Shown here one piece after another: positions 31,583-41,158 of a DNA stretch of 64,000 nt. The notes beneath the pieces are model-generated. The model saw only the letters and a program-made list of their open reading frames with translations, had not been told where the DNA came from and searched no databases. Each line of letters begins with the position of its first letter. Within the stretch, counting starts at the first letter, position 1. Source of the DNA: Lutraria lutraria (taxonomy: Eukaryota; Mollusca; Bivalvia; Venerida; Mactridae). The DNA is taken from the NCBI GenBank assembly GCA_964023205.1, contig OZ026845.1, positions 11,976,001-12,040,000 of the forward strand. Reading direction: 5' to 3'. A program made the translations under genes and the position numbers.

Positions 31583-31944
31583 TACCTACTTACCAAGGTC
31601 AACCTCGACAATATGGACACGGACTTGGATCCATGTTTAAGAAAGCCATGAAAAGAATCATGCCTTTACTGAATCCATTGGTGAAATCTGGAGTTCACAC
31701 CTTGAAAAAAGAAGGACTCCAGCAAGGAAGAGCCGCTATCAATGATATCTTGACAGGATCAAATGCTAAAAAAGTAATACGAAAACGTGGAGCCTCTGTG
31801 TTAAAAGATGTGGGTGAATCCTTGCTACGTGCTGTGGCCAGCCCTAAAAGACGTATAAAGAGCAAACCTGTCAGGAAAAGACCTCATTCGAAACTTCATC
31901 ATCGCCGAGTTAAGCAGGCCAGACCTCTTGATATTTTCGATTAA
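31579..31944 (+). CDS. Small basic virion-type protein (121 aa)
   Basis: N-terminal YGHGLGSMFKKAMKRIMPLL amphipathic helix, a KEGLQQGRAAINDILTGSNAKKVIRKRG middle, and a very basic C-terminal third (PKRRIKSKPVRKRPH). This GHGLGS..K...P.L pattern with a basic tail is recurrent between the penton and MCP genes of Polintons and adintoviruses. By position and character it resembles adenovirus pVI/pX-like proteins that bind capsid interior or DNA. No motif proves the role. Confidence 0.82.
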   Translation: MIPTYQGQPRQYGHGLGSMFKKAMKRIMPLLNPLVKSGVHTLKKEGLQQGRAAINDILTGSNAKKVIRKRGASVLKDVGESLLRAVASPKRRIKSKPVRKRPHSKLHHRRVKQARPLDIFD

Positions 31945-31946
31945 TC

Positions 31947-33245
31947 ATGATGCAACACGGTTCCTGTGAATGTAGTAAGACAGAGTTGGATGTGTCTGTT
32001 GTGCCACCTACCATGACAGCCATGCAAGAAGGTCAATGGACTGAGCATTATCCCATTTCTGCCCTGGACAATAATGCTCCGATTGAATTTGTGATTCCTG
32101 CACAGACAGAAAAATGGACAGATCTGAATCAATCTTACCTGTACCTAAAACTAAAAATTATACAGGCAGATGGTACAGACCTAGCGGCCGACAGTGAAAT
32201 TGCTACCGTCAACAATTTCTTTCACAGCATGTTCTCAAGCATTGATGTGTACCTGAATAATAAACTGATCACCAGCAATGCGGACACGTATGGCTATCGG
32301 GCATACATAGAAAATTTACTCTCCTTCACCTCAAGCTGTAAAGACACTCAGCTTCAGGCGTTAGAGTTATGGGCTGAAGACACCGCTGGTCATATGCTCG
32401 AAAAAGTACATGACGGGGATAACAAGGGCTATGGTAAGAGACGTGCTCGTGTCCATCAAAGTCGTGTGGTGGAACTATGTGGACGGCTTCATTTGGATCT
32501 GATGATGCAAGATAAATATTTACCCAATGGTATGGAAATACGCTTAAGACTAAACAAAGCGTCACCTCAATTCTGTCTCATGAGTACTTCACCGGCTAAA
32601 ATCAAGTTTCTAGAAGCAGGATTCAATGTAAGAACAGTAGATTTACTGCCAGTGGTAGCCAATCAACTCAATCAACAGATTGCTCAACATAACATGAAAA
32701 TCCCCATCCGACGAACTGAAGTAAAAACATTTACGATTCCTAACGGTCAACGATCCAAGATTGAAGATCATTTATTTCAAGGTCAATTGCCAAAACGGCT
32801 TATCATCGGTATGGTAAGAAATGGAGACATGAATGGAGACATGGCTACCAACCCCTTTGAGTTCCGTCATTTTACACTGAATCATCTAGAAGTCAGCATT
32901 GACGGAAAAAGTATTCATAACAAAGCGTTTCAACCCAATTTTGAAACGGGAGAAGTTCTAAGATCCTACATGTCACTCTATCAAGCGACAGGAGCTCTTG
33001 GTCTCAATCGTTCATTTGGATTGAGCATGAATGATTATCGGAACGGATACACACTGTGGGGGTTGGACTTGACAGCAGATCAAGGTTGCGAGGAAGGTCA
33101 ACTCCATCCTATAAAAACGGGCAATCTGAGATTGGAATTTCACTTTGGAACAGCACTTGCACAAGCCATCAACGTGATTGTATTTGCGGAATACGACAAT
33201 CAAATTGAAATCAATCAATTCAGAGAAGTGCTTCTAGATTATTAA
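31947..33245 (+). CDS. Major capsid protein (double jelly roll)
   Basis: Main shell protein, expected to form pseudo-hexameric trimers. 432 aa. Typical landmarks: WTEHYPISALDNNAPIEFVI near residues 28-50, a strand-rich KWTDLNQSYLYLKLKI, NNFFHSMFSSIDVYLNNKL (about 88-106), YGYRAYIENLLSF, and LMMQDKYLPNGMEIRLRLN (about 186-205), then LEVSIDGKS and a C-terminal HFGTALAQAINVIVFAEYD block before a short tail (EINQFREVLLDY). It starts 3 bp after the preceding stop; the ATGATG allows either of two adjacent Met codons. Its presence makes the element a predicted virus, not only a transposon. Confidence 0.95.
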   Translation: MMQHGSCECSKTELDVSVVPPTMTAMQEGQWTEHYPISALDNNAPIEFVIPAQTEKWTDLNQSYLYLKLKIIQADGTDLAADSEIATVNNFFHSMFSSIDVYLNNKLITSNADTYGYRAYIENLLSFTSSCKDTQLQALELWAEDTAGHMLEKVHDGDNKGYGKRRARVHQSRVVELCGRLHLDLMMQDKYLPNGMEIRLRLNKASPQFCLMSTSPAKIKFLEAGFNVRTVDLLPVVANQLNQQIAQHNMKIPIRRTEVKTFTIPNGQRSKIEDHLFQGQLPKRLIIGMVRNGDMNGDMATNPFEFRHFTLNHLEVSIDGKSIHNKAFQPNFETGEVLRSYMSLYQATGALGLNRSFGLSMNDYRNGYTLWGLDLTADQGCEEGQLHPIKTGNLRLEFHFGTALAQAINVIVFAEYDNQIEINQFREVLLDY

Positions 33246-33246
33246 G

Positions 33247-33711
33247 ATGGAAGACATGGATATTGAACACCTGGAAAAAGGACAAGATTACGAAATGAAG
33301 TTATTGGCGTATCCTTGTTGTACAAGTTCAAGGACGGACTTTTTACAAGAGTGCTTGAATCATCACGTCACAGAAGCACTCCAATCTTTAATTTATAATC
33401 AAGTGCATAAAGACTGTTATGGTTGTCGAGTGAATCATCCTAGTCAAGTACAACATGTACTCTGCTTATACACGAATACGGAAGAGTGGACAGAACTTTA
33501 CATTCAAAAAGCGATTCAACGTTTGGACGTGTTCAAGGTCATGGAAAAGTGGTATCCTGAATTAGTGACCTTGACCGATAGTGAAAAAGGAGACGCGTGT
33601 CGATTATGGATTCAATTTAAAGAAGAACTCACTCAGAATCAGTTCATAGATCAATGGATCAGTGTTTGTGCTGAACGTGTCAACAGAAATTGGCATTATG
33701 GAGACGAATGA
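33247..33711 (+). CDS. Conserved Polinton protein of unknown function (154 aa)
   Basis: Begins one base after the MCP stop codon. Helical, with several Cys/His residues (YPCCTSS, CYGCRVNHPSQ) and Trp-rich C-terminus (RLWIQFKEELTQ, FIDQWISVCAE). Proteins of this size and pattern (HPSQ.QH.LC then helical Trp-rich end) recur next to the protease gene in metazoan Polintons. The four Cys/His could bind a metal ion. It overlaps the protease gene by 14 bp in another frame. Confidence 0.75.
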   Translation: MEDMDIEHLEKGQDYEMKLLAYPCCTSSRTDFLQECLNHHVTEALQSLIYNQVHKDCYGCRVNHPSQVQHVLCLYTNTEEWTELYIQKAIQRLDVFKVMEKWYPELVTLTDSEKGDACRLWIQFKEELTQNQFIDQWISVCAERVNRNWHYGDE

Positions 33712-34288
33712 ACTACAATACCTATTAGATCATTCACCGTTATTAAAGCCACTACGTGCACGTGTTTGTGCTAAAGATCAATTACCTTCAGAGAAACCGC
33801 ATGACGTGAAAGCCTATATTGTGAATACCCACAACGGAAATCAACCTGGAGAACACTGGGTGGCTCTTTATTTAAAAGACAATAAAGCAGTGTACTTTGA
33901 TTCCTACGGATTACCACCTTTCGAAGAGATTCTATCCTTTGTGAAAAATCATGCCAACAAAACTTATCTGTGGAATGCCATGAGAATACAAGGCGATATG
34001 TTACCGGTGTGTGGTGTGTATTGTCTATTCGCTTTGGATTTTATCTCACGTGAATGTGACTTGAACCAGATACTGTTAACCCGATTCAAACCGGACATGT
34101 ATGGAAAAAATGACACTTATGTGACGCATTGGTTTCATCAATATTATGGTACTTATTACATGCATGCTCAATATGTGAACAAGTGTGGACAAAAGTGTTG
34201 TGCTCAACGTAACTCTAGACCAGAAGGTCACAGACGTTTGTATCATAGTATCATACATAGAAATACAACTCTTTATGGTGATCATTAA
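33698..34288 (+). CDS. Adenain-type (C5/ULP1-like) maturation cysteine protease
   Basis: Cleaves capsid proteins during virion maturation. Catalytic set: H53 (GEHWVALY), D68 (YFDSYG), oxyanion Q98 (RIQGD) and nucleophile C105 (VCGVYC). The order H-D-Q-C and spacing match the adenovirus protease and ULP1 family. 196 aa, normal for the family. The open frame reaches further upstream only from a GTG inside the previous gene, so the ATG at 33698 is chosen. The C-terminal 30 residues (CGQKCCAQRNSRPEGHRR) are Cys/Arg-rich. An AATAAA signal follows at 34360. Confidence 0.95.
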   Translation: METNELQYLLDHSPLLKPLRARVCAKDQLPSEKPHDVKAYIVNTHNGNQPGEHWVALYLKDNKAVYFDSYGLPPFEEILSFVKNHANKTYLWNAMRIQGDMLPVCGVYCLFALDFISRECDLNQILLTRFKPDMYGKNDTYVTHWFHQYYGTYYMHAQYVNKCGQKCCAQRNSRPEGHRRLYHSIIHRNTTLYGDH

Positions 34289-34359
34289 ATGTAAACAATG
34301 TTTCATAAAATGTTTCATGTAGTTTCATGTAGTTTCTTGTTACTGTTTCTTGTTACAAA

Positions 34360-34365
34360 AATAAA
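34360..34365 (+). terminator. Polyadenylation signal of the capsid-protease block
   Basis: AATAAA about 70 bp after the protease stop, preceded by T-rich repeats of GTTTCTTGTTAC and followed by GTTT/GTGTCTG-rich sequence. Confidence 0.7.
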
Positions 34366-34452
34366 AGTTTAGAAAAACTGAAACTAGGTGTCTGTTGTCT
34401 TTTTTCTAAGTTCATAAAATTACCAATCAAGCTCCGCACATGCATCGGCGCG

Positions 34453-34516
34453 TGACGCCATCCAACCATAGGGTGACGTCATCCAAGCAATATGACGTCA
34501 TCCAACCACGAGAGTG
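34453..34516. promoter_or_regulatory. CRE-type repeats upstream of the right-end gene
   Basis: TGACGCCA (34453), TGACGTCA (34474) and TGACGTCA (34493), each followed by TCCAA, spaced 21 and 19 bp, then a GGGCGG GC box at about 34516. The sites fit CREB/ATF and Sp1 binding and probably form the promoter of the last gene. They overlap the most upstream in-frame ATG of that gene, which argues for a later start. Confidence 0.55.
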
Positions 34517-34581
34517 GGCGGCGTAATACAATACTCCGTCTTACAATGCCTCATTTCCTTCTGAGAACTCAAACGCTCAAG

Positions 34582-35025
34582 ATGGAGGCTTTATTCAATG
34601 AACTCAAAACAGCAAAACAACTGACTGAAAAACAGAGCAGGGTATGGCGTTCAATCAGTCGCTTAGCGGCTAGCATTGTTAGAAAAAGGGAACGTGATCT
34701 TCAAACCATTGGTGAGACTTTGAATACCATTGAAACCAATCGATTTCATCATAGAGAAGAATTATCTCAAATGCGAGAGCAATTTCGAGATCAAGTCAGA
34801 GAAAGGCAGCGAGATGCTCGGGAACGAACGGCGAATAGACAACGAGAACAACAACAACAAGAAGAAGAGCATTGGCGTATCATCACTACCGCTCAAGTTG
34901 AGTACACGGAACAACCACCAGTACCAGAACAGGAATGGTCCTGTGGGGATCTAACATGCAGGCTCTGCTATCCCCCACCAGACTGCCAATGCGAACTATG
35001 TACCCAACCAGATCAGTCAGCATAG
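34582..35025 (+). CDS. Accessory protein: coiled coil with Cys-rich tail (147 aa)
   Basis: Family unknown. A long, highly charged helix (about residues 1-110: MEALFNELKTAKQL, RERQRDARERTANRQREQQQQ) predicted to be a coiled coil, followed by a Pro-rich link and a Cys-rich end, CGDLTCRLC then DCQCELC, with six Cys that could hold zinc. The frame is open to ATGs at 34492 and 34546, but the first lies inside the CRE repeats. The ATG at 34582 has the best context (AAGATGG). The gene ends at the right TIR and is followed 12 nt later by tandem histone-type stem-loops. Architecture resembles the 107-aa gene near the left end. Confidence 0.7.
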   Translation: MEALFNELKTAKQLTEKQSRVWRSISRLAASIVRKRERDLQTIGETLNTIETNRFHHREELSQMREQFRDQVRERQRDARERTANRQREQQQQEEEHWRIITTAQVEYTEQPPVPEQEWSCGDLTCRLCYPPPDCQCELCTQPDQSA

Positions 35026-35037
35026 ACAACTATCAAC

Positions 35038-35098
35038 GGTCCTTTTCAGGACCACCAACGGCCCTTTTCAGGGCCACCATGTCTTTTCGAAAGAAAAT
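35038..35098 (+). terminator. Tandem histone-type 3' stem-loops plus U7-like element (right TIR)
   Basis: GGTCCTTTTCAGGACC (35038-35053) and GGCCCTTTTCAGGGCC (35060-35075), 22 bp apart, with CAAC before and ACCA after each. GAAAGAAAAT (35089-35098) follows 13 nt past the second stem. They lie directly downstream of the 147-aa gene on its coding strand, so the TIR supplies a 3'-end signal to the outward-facing gene at each end of the element. Confidence 0.8.
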
Positions 35099-35114
35099 TC
35101 TCTCATTGTCTAAG

Positions 35115-35227
<113 letters not shown>

Positions 35228-35323
35228 ACAGTACCCAGAACATTCCTAAAATTCAATTCATACTATTTTGGGGTACAACATTGATTTCCAATTTGTCCCA
35301 ATTTGTCACAATTTTGAAAACTT

Positions 35324-35355
35324 CTGGGTACCAATTACGTTGATTTGGTACCCAG
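35324..35355. repeat. Hairpin inside the right TIR
   Basis: CTGGGTACCAA and TTGGTACCCAG around a 10-base spacer, the mirror copy of the structure at 18095-18126, 19 bp from the element end. Confidence 0.8.
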
Positions 35356-35374
35356 GGTTTCGCCCATTACTACT

Positions 35375-35380
35375 GCTATT
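35375..35380. repeat. Right target-site duplication GCTATT
   Basis: Exact match to 18070-18075. Confidence 0.95.
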
Positions 35381-36419
35381 GTAATCGGTAAAAATACGAG
35401 AGTATGAGTACATGCTTCTTCGTCATTGACCAAAGCATTTATTGTTCTTGAAAGCGCACAGAAAGGTAAAATAGACGGTGAGAAAGTGAATGTATCCTTC
35501 ATCGGAGCTAATAAAAAGACTAGAATCGCAGGGGAAAATAGAATAGGACGGATGACCAGAAACAAACAGTTTATTTTTACTAATATACATATCTGAATTA
35601 ACATACATTATATGTTTTGAGACAATGGTAAATATTCGTTTATTAGTCATTTTGAGTTGCTTCTACTCTAAGGACCATGCACCTATCTTGCAATGTGACA
35701 TGCTTGTTTAGTGTCTGGACCACGCCTACTAGTGCGTGACTGATTGAGAGTCATTATAACTACTACACAATGGTTAAAGTCATTCCGGTTGCCATTTTGG
35801 CTTCAAACCTTTAGCGTTTGAAATATATGAAAACTTATTTTGTTTGACATTCATAATATGAAAAAGATACATTTTTCAGAAACAAATACAGGACTATGTG
35901 TGTATATAAGTCCCTGGTATTAGTTGAAATATTTACCATATGGATCCCGGAACTGTGGCTCTCTCTGTAAGGACATGTTAAATCTACTCCATGCGCACTT
36001 TCTCTATAAAACTAGTTATTCCCGCCTATAAAATCATTTGAAATACCTTTAATTTAAGATTATTGGAAAATACAAACATCTCGTCAATTGTGATATATCA
36101 AGTTGAGTTTATTATGTTAAACTATAACCATTCCTACCTTGGATAGCCTGATTAAATATGGACAATAATCTCACCATCCGGCCATTTTAATACTTAGACC
36201 CCAATATTATATAGACATTACTTTATTTCGGATTGAGTTTCTATACTTCAGCCATATTTCGACTTGATAGGTTGGCCCACTTTGTAAGCTCGCTCGATAA
36301 GCTTTTATCTTACATTGATATGACATGTATAAAAAGTGTAGTCACGTTTTCACCAAGAAGGTCATATGTATAGTTCCTCAGAAGCTGATAACGATTAGAA
36401 CAACATAAAGTACACCTAC
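35381..36419 (-). other. Host intron remainder, no exon seen
   Basis: Intronic DNA between the element and host exon h. I looked for further Sel1-repeat exons on the minus strand here and found none. Confidence 0.55.
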
Positions 36420-36558
36420 CCTTAAAAGTACAATACCATGCAGCGGAAAGAACACCTTGTTTAGCTTGATATGTCAACCATTGAAAGATGTCTCCATCCT
36501 CATCCGTTTGTTGGCTGACTGCCACCTCGTCTGTGAGACGTATTGATTCTGTGAATAC
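36420..36558 (-). CDS. SEL1L3-like host gene, exon h
   Basis: Minus-strand exon of 139 nt, acceptor GATTTAG, donor GTAGGT. Reads VFTESIRLTDEVAVSQQ then GDIFQWLTYQAKQGVLSAA, resembling the LT.E....DDDLF.WL.YQA..G segment of SEL1L3-type proteins. It enters at phase 0 and leaves at phase 1, which matches exon i across the Polinton insertion. Confidence 0.82.
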
Positions 36559-37086
36559 CTAAATCAGTTTGATATTTTAAAGCTTATTTACCCAAGAAAA
36601 TTAAAGCGATTACAAGCCGTTTGATAACATGTAGAATTATTAATTCTTCTTGGTTAAAGTTAAGGTTGGGATTGATCTATTTTTTCAACGTTCATGAGTC
36701 CATTTCAGATTCTATAATCGCTTGCTTTGTCAGTGATTCCAACGGACCTTACGTTAACTGACAACGTAACTTATACCCGTTCGGTTATAAAATCATCTTA
36801 AATTAGAATATATTGCTTTTATTTTTATGTTCACGCGAAGATCTAAGGGAGCAATGAATGAAGTGCTATTGTTTGAAAATTTATCCAATATTGCAATGAA
36901 ATGTTTCTGCGTATAGGTGAACCTTATAATAATTAAATTTTTGAAATGTGGGATGGAATATTCGGATTTTATCGAATAATTTGCTTGCGAGAATTGAATC
37001 GTTGCACTGAAAGCATACTGGGCTTTAGATCTATATTGCAACATAATGTTATAAGCCAAATGAAGTAGCAGATACTGTTAGCTTAC

Positions 37087-37148
37087 GTCAGTGTCTTTAT
37101 GCGCTTCTTTGTCAGCATTAGTTGTGTCTGCTACAAATTTATGATACC
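37087..37148 (-). CDS. SEL1L3-like host gene, exon g
   Basis: 62-nt exon, acceptor TGTTTCAG, donor GTAAGC. With the phase-1 base of exon f it reads RYHKFVADTTNADKEAHK, the end of a Sel1-type helix pair (SYRYHKFVADTT). Leaves at phase 0. Confidence 0.78.
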
Positions 37149-37327
37149 CTGAAACAAGATAACGTCAATATTGATGTCAAAATGACCATCAATTACCTTG
37201 ATAGTACGGTTGTATTTGTAAAGAAGTGAACAATTGATTTGAAACTGAAATACATGTCTGAAATAACGCATATTTTCTTGTATTCAAAATGACGTTCATT
37301 TAGTACGTATCATAACACCATACTTAC

Positions 37328-37439
37328 GATATGATACTTCCCAATCTAATGGCACGCCATCTATGCCGTACCTATGTTTGTGACCAAGTGCAAGGGCAGA
37401 TAATCTTTGATTGTATTGCGCTGCCATCATAAGGTAAGC
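37328..37439 (-). CDS. SEL1L3-like host gene, exon f (Sel1 repeat)
   Basis: 112-nt exon, acceptor GAGTCAG, donor GTAAGTA. Reads AYLMMAAQYNQRLSALALG then HKHRYGIDGVPLDWEVSY, a clear Sel1 repeat (YL.AA..N.RLA.L.LG..H..G). Phase 0 in, phase 1 out. Confidence 0.85.
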
Positions 37440-37725
37440 CTGACTCTAAAACCAATGTTTTAGAAAATGATGGATAATAAATAAAGCTTATGCGCAGTTT
37501 TATATTAAACAAATACAATTGGTAGGGAAGTACAATGAAATTAATATCAGATTCGTATTGAATTAAGAATAATAATTTGGCTATCAGGAATAATACATAA
37601 CTGTCATGTAGTCGAATTTGTATAAAGATCATACCAAAACGTGTAAAATTGAATGGAACACACAATCAGGACTTACTAAATGAAATGGTTGTGGAAAAAG
37701 TTTGAAAGTATTTCAAGCAACAAAC

Positions 37726-37860
37726 CTGCATTTCGTCAGCTTTCACATAAATGCCATTATTTAAGATAACAGAGATCACCTACATCACCTCTGGGTTACC
37801 ATAACAAGCAGTTTGTTTGAGGATTGGAAACAAGGTAGGAATTGAATCAATTCCGTTTTC
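37726..37860 (-). CDS. SEL1L3-like host gene, exon e, with an in-frame TAG
   Basis: 135-nt exon, acceptor CTTCTCAG, donor GTTTGT, phase 0 on both sides. Frame reads ENGIDSIPTLFPILKQTA then CYGNPEVM, a TAG codon at 37782-37780, then VISVILNNGIYVKADEMQ. The pattern around the stop fits a Sel1 helix in which an aromatic residue would be expected, so the TAG looks like a single substitution. Either this copy is a pseudogene or null allele, or the base is a sequencing error. Confidence 0.7.
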
Positions 37861-38385
37861 CTGAGAAGATACAATATTTCTACGTCATATTAATTTATGT
37901 AAAGTGTTTAGAAAGTCATAAATTCATGTTATTTTTGTGCGTTGTGGCAAAAGTTATTCACGGGAAACCATGTGATTTGATAAAAGTAATCGTTGATAAA
38001 TGAAAAAGAAAAAAAAATGAATTCACGTTTATAAATAAATGACACAGTAATCTCGCCGACCTCTCCAATGTCTCATTGTAATGGCCTCACAATTTTAGTT
38101 CGGTTTTGAACATCTATTTTATATTTCTATTTGATAGTGAGATCATCTCAATATTAAGACGGATTTAATCCAAACGATGGTCTGACTATCTAGGTATCAC
38201 GGTATAATCTAACGAGATATATTTGTATTAAAAATCAAGCAAATTATTAATATAATTAGTTCTGTCACAGTATCCATTATTATTAACATAAATAAATAAG
38301 CACTGTCAAAGCTCGGCCTAATGTTGCTTTCATCTTGACTCAAACAAAAAGCTTTTTGTGAAAAATATAAGATTGAAGAATTACA

Positions 38386-38570
38386 TGTACAGTACAACCT
38401 CTCCAAAGCGGCCATTTCTTGAGAAACAACCTCCCTTCAACAACAGCGTGATTGTTTCCAACTGAACGACTTAACTATTAAATTTAACCTCTCTAGAGAA
38501 ACAACCTCTCAACAACAACACAATTAAACTACTCCCAAAGTGTGTTGTTTTGGAGAGGTTGTACTGTACA
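38386..38570. mobile_element. Short inverted-repeat (MITE-like) element in a host intron
   Basis: TGTACAGTACAACCTCTCC at the left edge and its exact reverse complement GGAGAGGTTGTACTGTACA at the right edge, 185 bp apart, with internal repeats of GAGAAACAACCTC. No coding capacity. It fits a non-autonomous terminal-inverted-repeat element; no clear target duplication could be assigned. Confidence 0.7.
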
Positions 38571-38615
38571 TAGATTTAAAAAATGCAAAGTTTTTCAACG
38601 CAAAGTTCTGTTTAC

Positions 38616-38833
38616 CAGAATTTCTGTAGCGTTTTTATACATCTGGTCCGCGATAAATTCCAAGTTGGTCGGTTGTCCGGACGCCACGAGATTTTCTATA
38701 ATGCTATCAAACATTTTTCTGTGCCGGCTGAACATTTCCTTGTGGGTAGAACACATTTTGTTACCTTTTCTTGACTTATTTATTTTTCGACGAATCGACA
38801 GAATAAGCTCCACGAACGGATGTTTACAGGTTG
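38616..38833 (-). CDS. SEL1L3-like host gene, exon d
   Basis: 218-nt exon, acceptor TTATTACAG, donor GTAAAC. With one base from exon c it reads ATCKHPFVELILSIRRK, a basic stretch, then ENLVASGQPTNLEFIADQM and YKNATEIL. No stop; phase 1 in, phase 0 out, in register with exons c and e. Homology of this part is not clear to me; assignment rests on splice sites and phase. Confidence 0.68.
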
Positions 38834-39355
38834 CTGTAATAAATAAAACATAAATGTATATCGCGCATGTTTCATACAATATATAAACACTGAACCAACT
38901 TCAGAGGTATAGTCAAACCAGGGTATAGCGGTCAAATGCAAACAATGGTCTTTTTTGCCAACAGTGATACAAAAAAATAAAATAAAACGTCAATATTAAA
39001 ATTATATAATCCATAACGGGAATATTTATTCTCTCCCTTAGTTACACTATGTCCATATGCTTGACTGTGCATTTTATTATTTTATTAATCAGTGCGTAGA
39101 ATCAGATGATAAAATAACCACAGAGCCGCCGACATCGGCGATAAGCGAATAATTTAGTTTATATGTTTAATGTGGGATACACTGAAGGCGGGATAAGACA
39201 AATTATGCTAATGAAATATTTTCAGTGATAATATTTTCATATTTAATAGGAGAAACATGGGCTGCGCCCTGATCTTGATCTCTCGCTTGGCCTTTAAACA
39301 AAACTAATGCAATTATTTTAAAGTGCACAAACGTTGTTTCAGATGTTTGTGGTAC

Positions 39356-39431
39356 CTTCTTCTGTGTATTTGAAGTCGTTCATCCACCCACTCCATAAAA
39401 CTACTACATTTTTCCTAACGCCGAAGTATTT
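39356..39431 (-). CDS. SEL1L3-like host gene, exon c
   Basis: 76-nt exon with acceptor TTTCAGTTAG and a GTACCA donor. Reads KYFGVRKNVVVLWSGW then MNDFKYTEE; phase 1 out fits exon d. An alternative acceptor further upstream would bring in a stop codon. Confidence 0.6.
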
Positions 39432-40385
39432 CTAACTGAAACCTGGGATGAAACTTGCTCGGCATGGCAATCTGTAAAATAATTATATAAACAATTGGGT
39501 GAAACAGTTCAGTAAAACGACCTTATGTCCATCTGTAGAACTAAAACACCTTAACATTAAGGTGGTTTTGTCAATCATGTTGAAATACAGAGGAAAGGTT
39601 GAAAACTTGTTTGAACAATGATATATATTGATTAGGAAAATTCATTTTGGCCGAGTTATTTTTCTGAGGTTCGCTGTATCTGCCAAAAATGTTGAATAAA
39701 AAACCGGAAGTCTTTAGTTTCTTTCCTCATGCCTTCACTCTTACTGTGTCTAGTTTCAACAACCAATGAAAAGCCCGCATTTTGTAAAGAGTGTCGTTTT
39801 TTTCTAGTTTTCCCTCCAATATATAATTGGTGGTATTAATGGCGCAGTCTTAATGTTGTGGTGAACGGTGAGTTTATAGTGTACATTATACATTGAGCTA
39901 AAGACAATGGAATTCGTCAACGTCGATCAACCCACCTGCTTCACATCTATAATTCTTTCCTATATATAGTAGCCTGACCCATGTAACCTATAAACCTGGG
40001 CATCCAAACACGAACAAGTCCTGGACATCATCGTAAAACACTCGTTTTCCTAGGTGACTGAAATACATAGATAAGCATGAAATATTTTCTTGTTTTACAT
40101 TCCTGTCTTGATTCTAATTAGATGGTTTGCTCAGAAACTTAGCTTCAAGTAGGCCTATTCTCTCCATGACTCACCAGTGTCACAATGAGAACAGGAATAA
40201 TAAATAAATGATGTTTTCTTAAAATGACCGAAACAAGCTGTTACAAGAATAAGAAATGTTGACACTTGTTTTAGATGATAGTTGTGTGCCACAAACATTG
40301 ATAGTTGACAGTGAGGTTTACTTTAAGGTGTATCATATGTTTGTTACATAAATAAGTACATTAAGTAAAATAAAAACAAACTTAC

Positions 40386-40444
40386 GTGTGGTCTGATTTC
40401 TCTTCCTCCTTGAAATTCTCTCCGTAATTAATGGTTACAGTCCA
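40386..40444 (-). CDS. Candidate upstream exon b of the SEL1L3-like gene
   Basis: 59-nt open stretch between a TTTTTACTTAG acceptor and a GTAAGT donor on the minus strand, reading WTVTINYGENFKEEE. This fits a beta strand of a concanavalin/LamG-like domain as found in the N-terminal half of SEL1L3-type proteins. Its phases do not join exons a and c directly, so one or more exons are missing from my model. Confidence 0.4.
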
Positions 40445-41158
40445 CTAAGTAAAAATAAAAATACAATAGAAACACAAATATATTTTGTTATATCATTCAC
40501 AATAGAAGCCTTTGCTGGACTGAGGACGATGGAGGTCTAAGTGATGGCTCTAAAATATTGCATACATGCATTTTTCGATAGCCTCGCCAAATGCAGTTCA
40601 GTCATATTAATGCGAAAGCATACTATCAAAATGGCAGACCCTCAAGTGAGAGTATCAAAAAAATTATCAGTCAATGTTGAACTTCATCTGAAAGCATTCG
40701 TACTTTTTTCTCGGTACTTTTGTATTTAAGACATACGAGTATAAAGTATGTGTTTTGCAAAATGACGTGTTTAATGCATATGAATAACACATTACCTAAC
40801 AGTTTCCCCTTATTTAATTAGTTAAAATTGTTCATGACAACATTAACACAGCCTACCATTAGAATCGAGAATTGTAACTGAATGCTTTGGAACATTTAAG
40901 ATGTTAATTTAATATCTGGGGTTCTATCAAAGATTCGGGACGTTAGATAAATTTGTTATATTTTACCGAATGAATGGAGACGATCTTATTGTTTTTCACA
41001 AGAAATCAATGTTCTTAAGTTTTCATGTGACAGTGCACATTTTCTTTAAAAAATGCTTGGATAGAATTGATTTAGTAACAAGAAGTGTATTACATTTCCG
41101 ACCATATTTCATTTTTGGTTCGAAATTTTGCGCCAACAATCACACAGCAGCTGTTTAC

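Noticed and set aside
39356..39470. A second in-frame stop in host exon c
   Set aside because: It appears only if an upstream acceptor is used. With the TTTCAGTTAG acceptor the frame is open and the phases agree.
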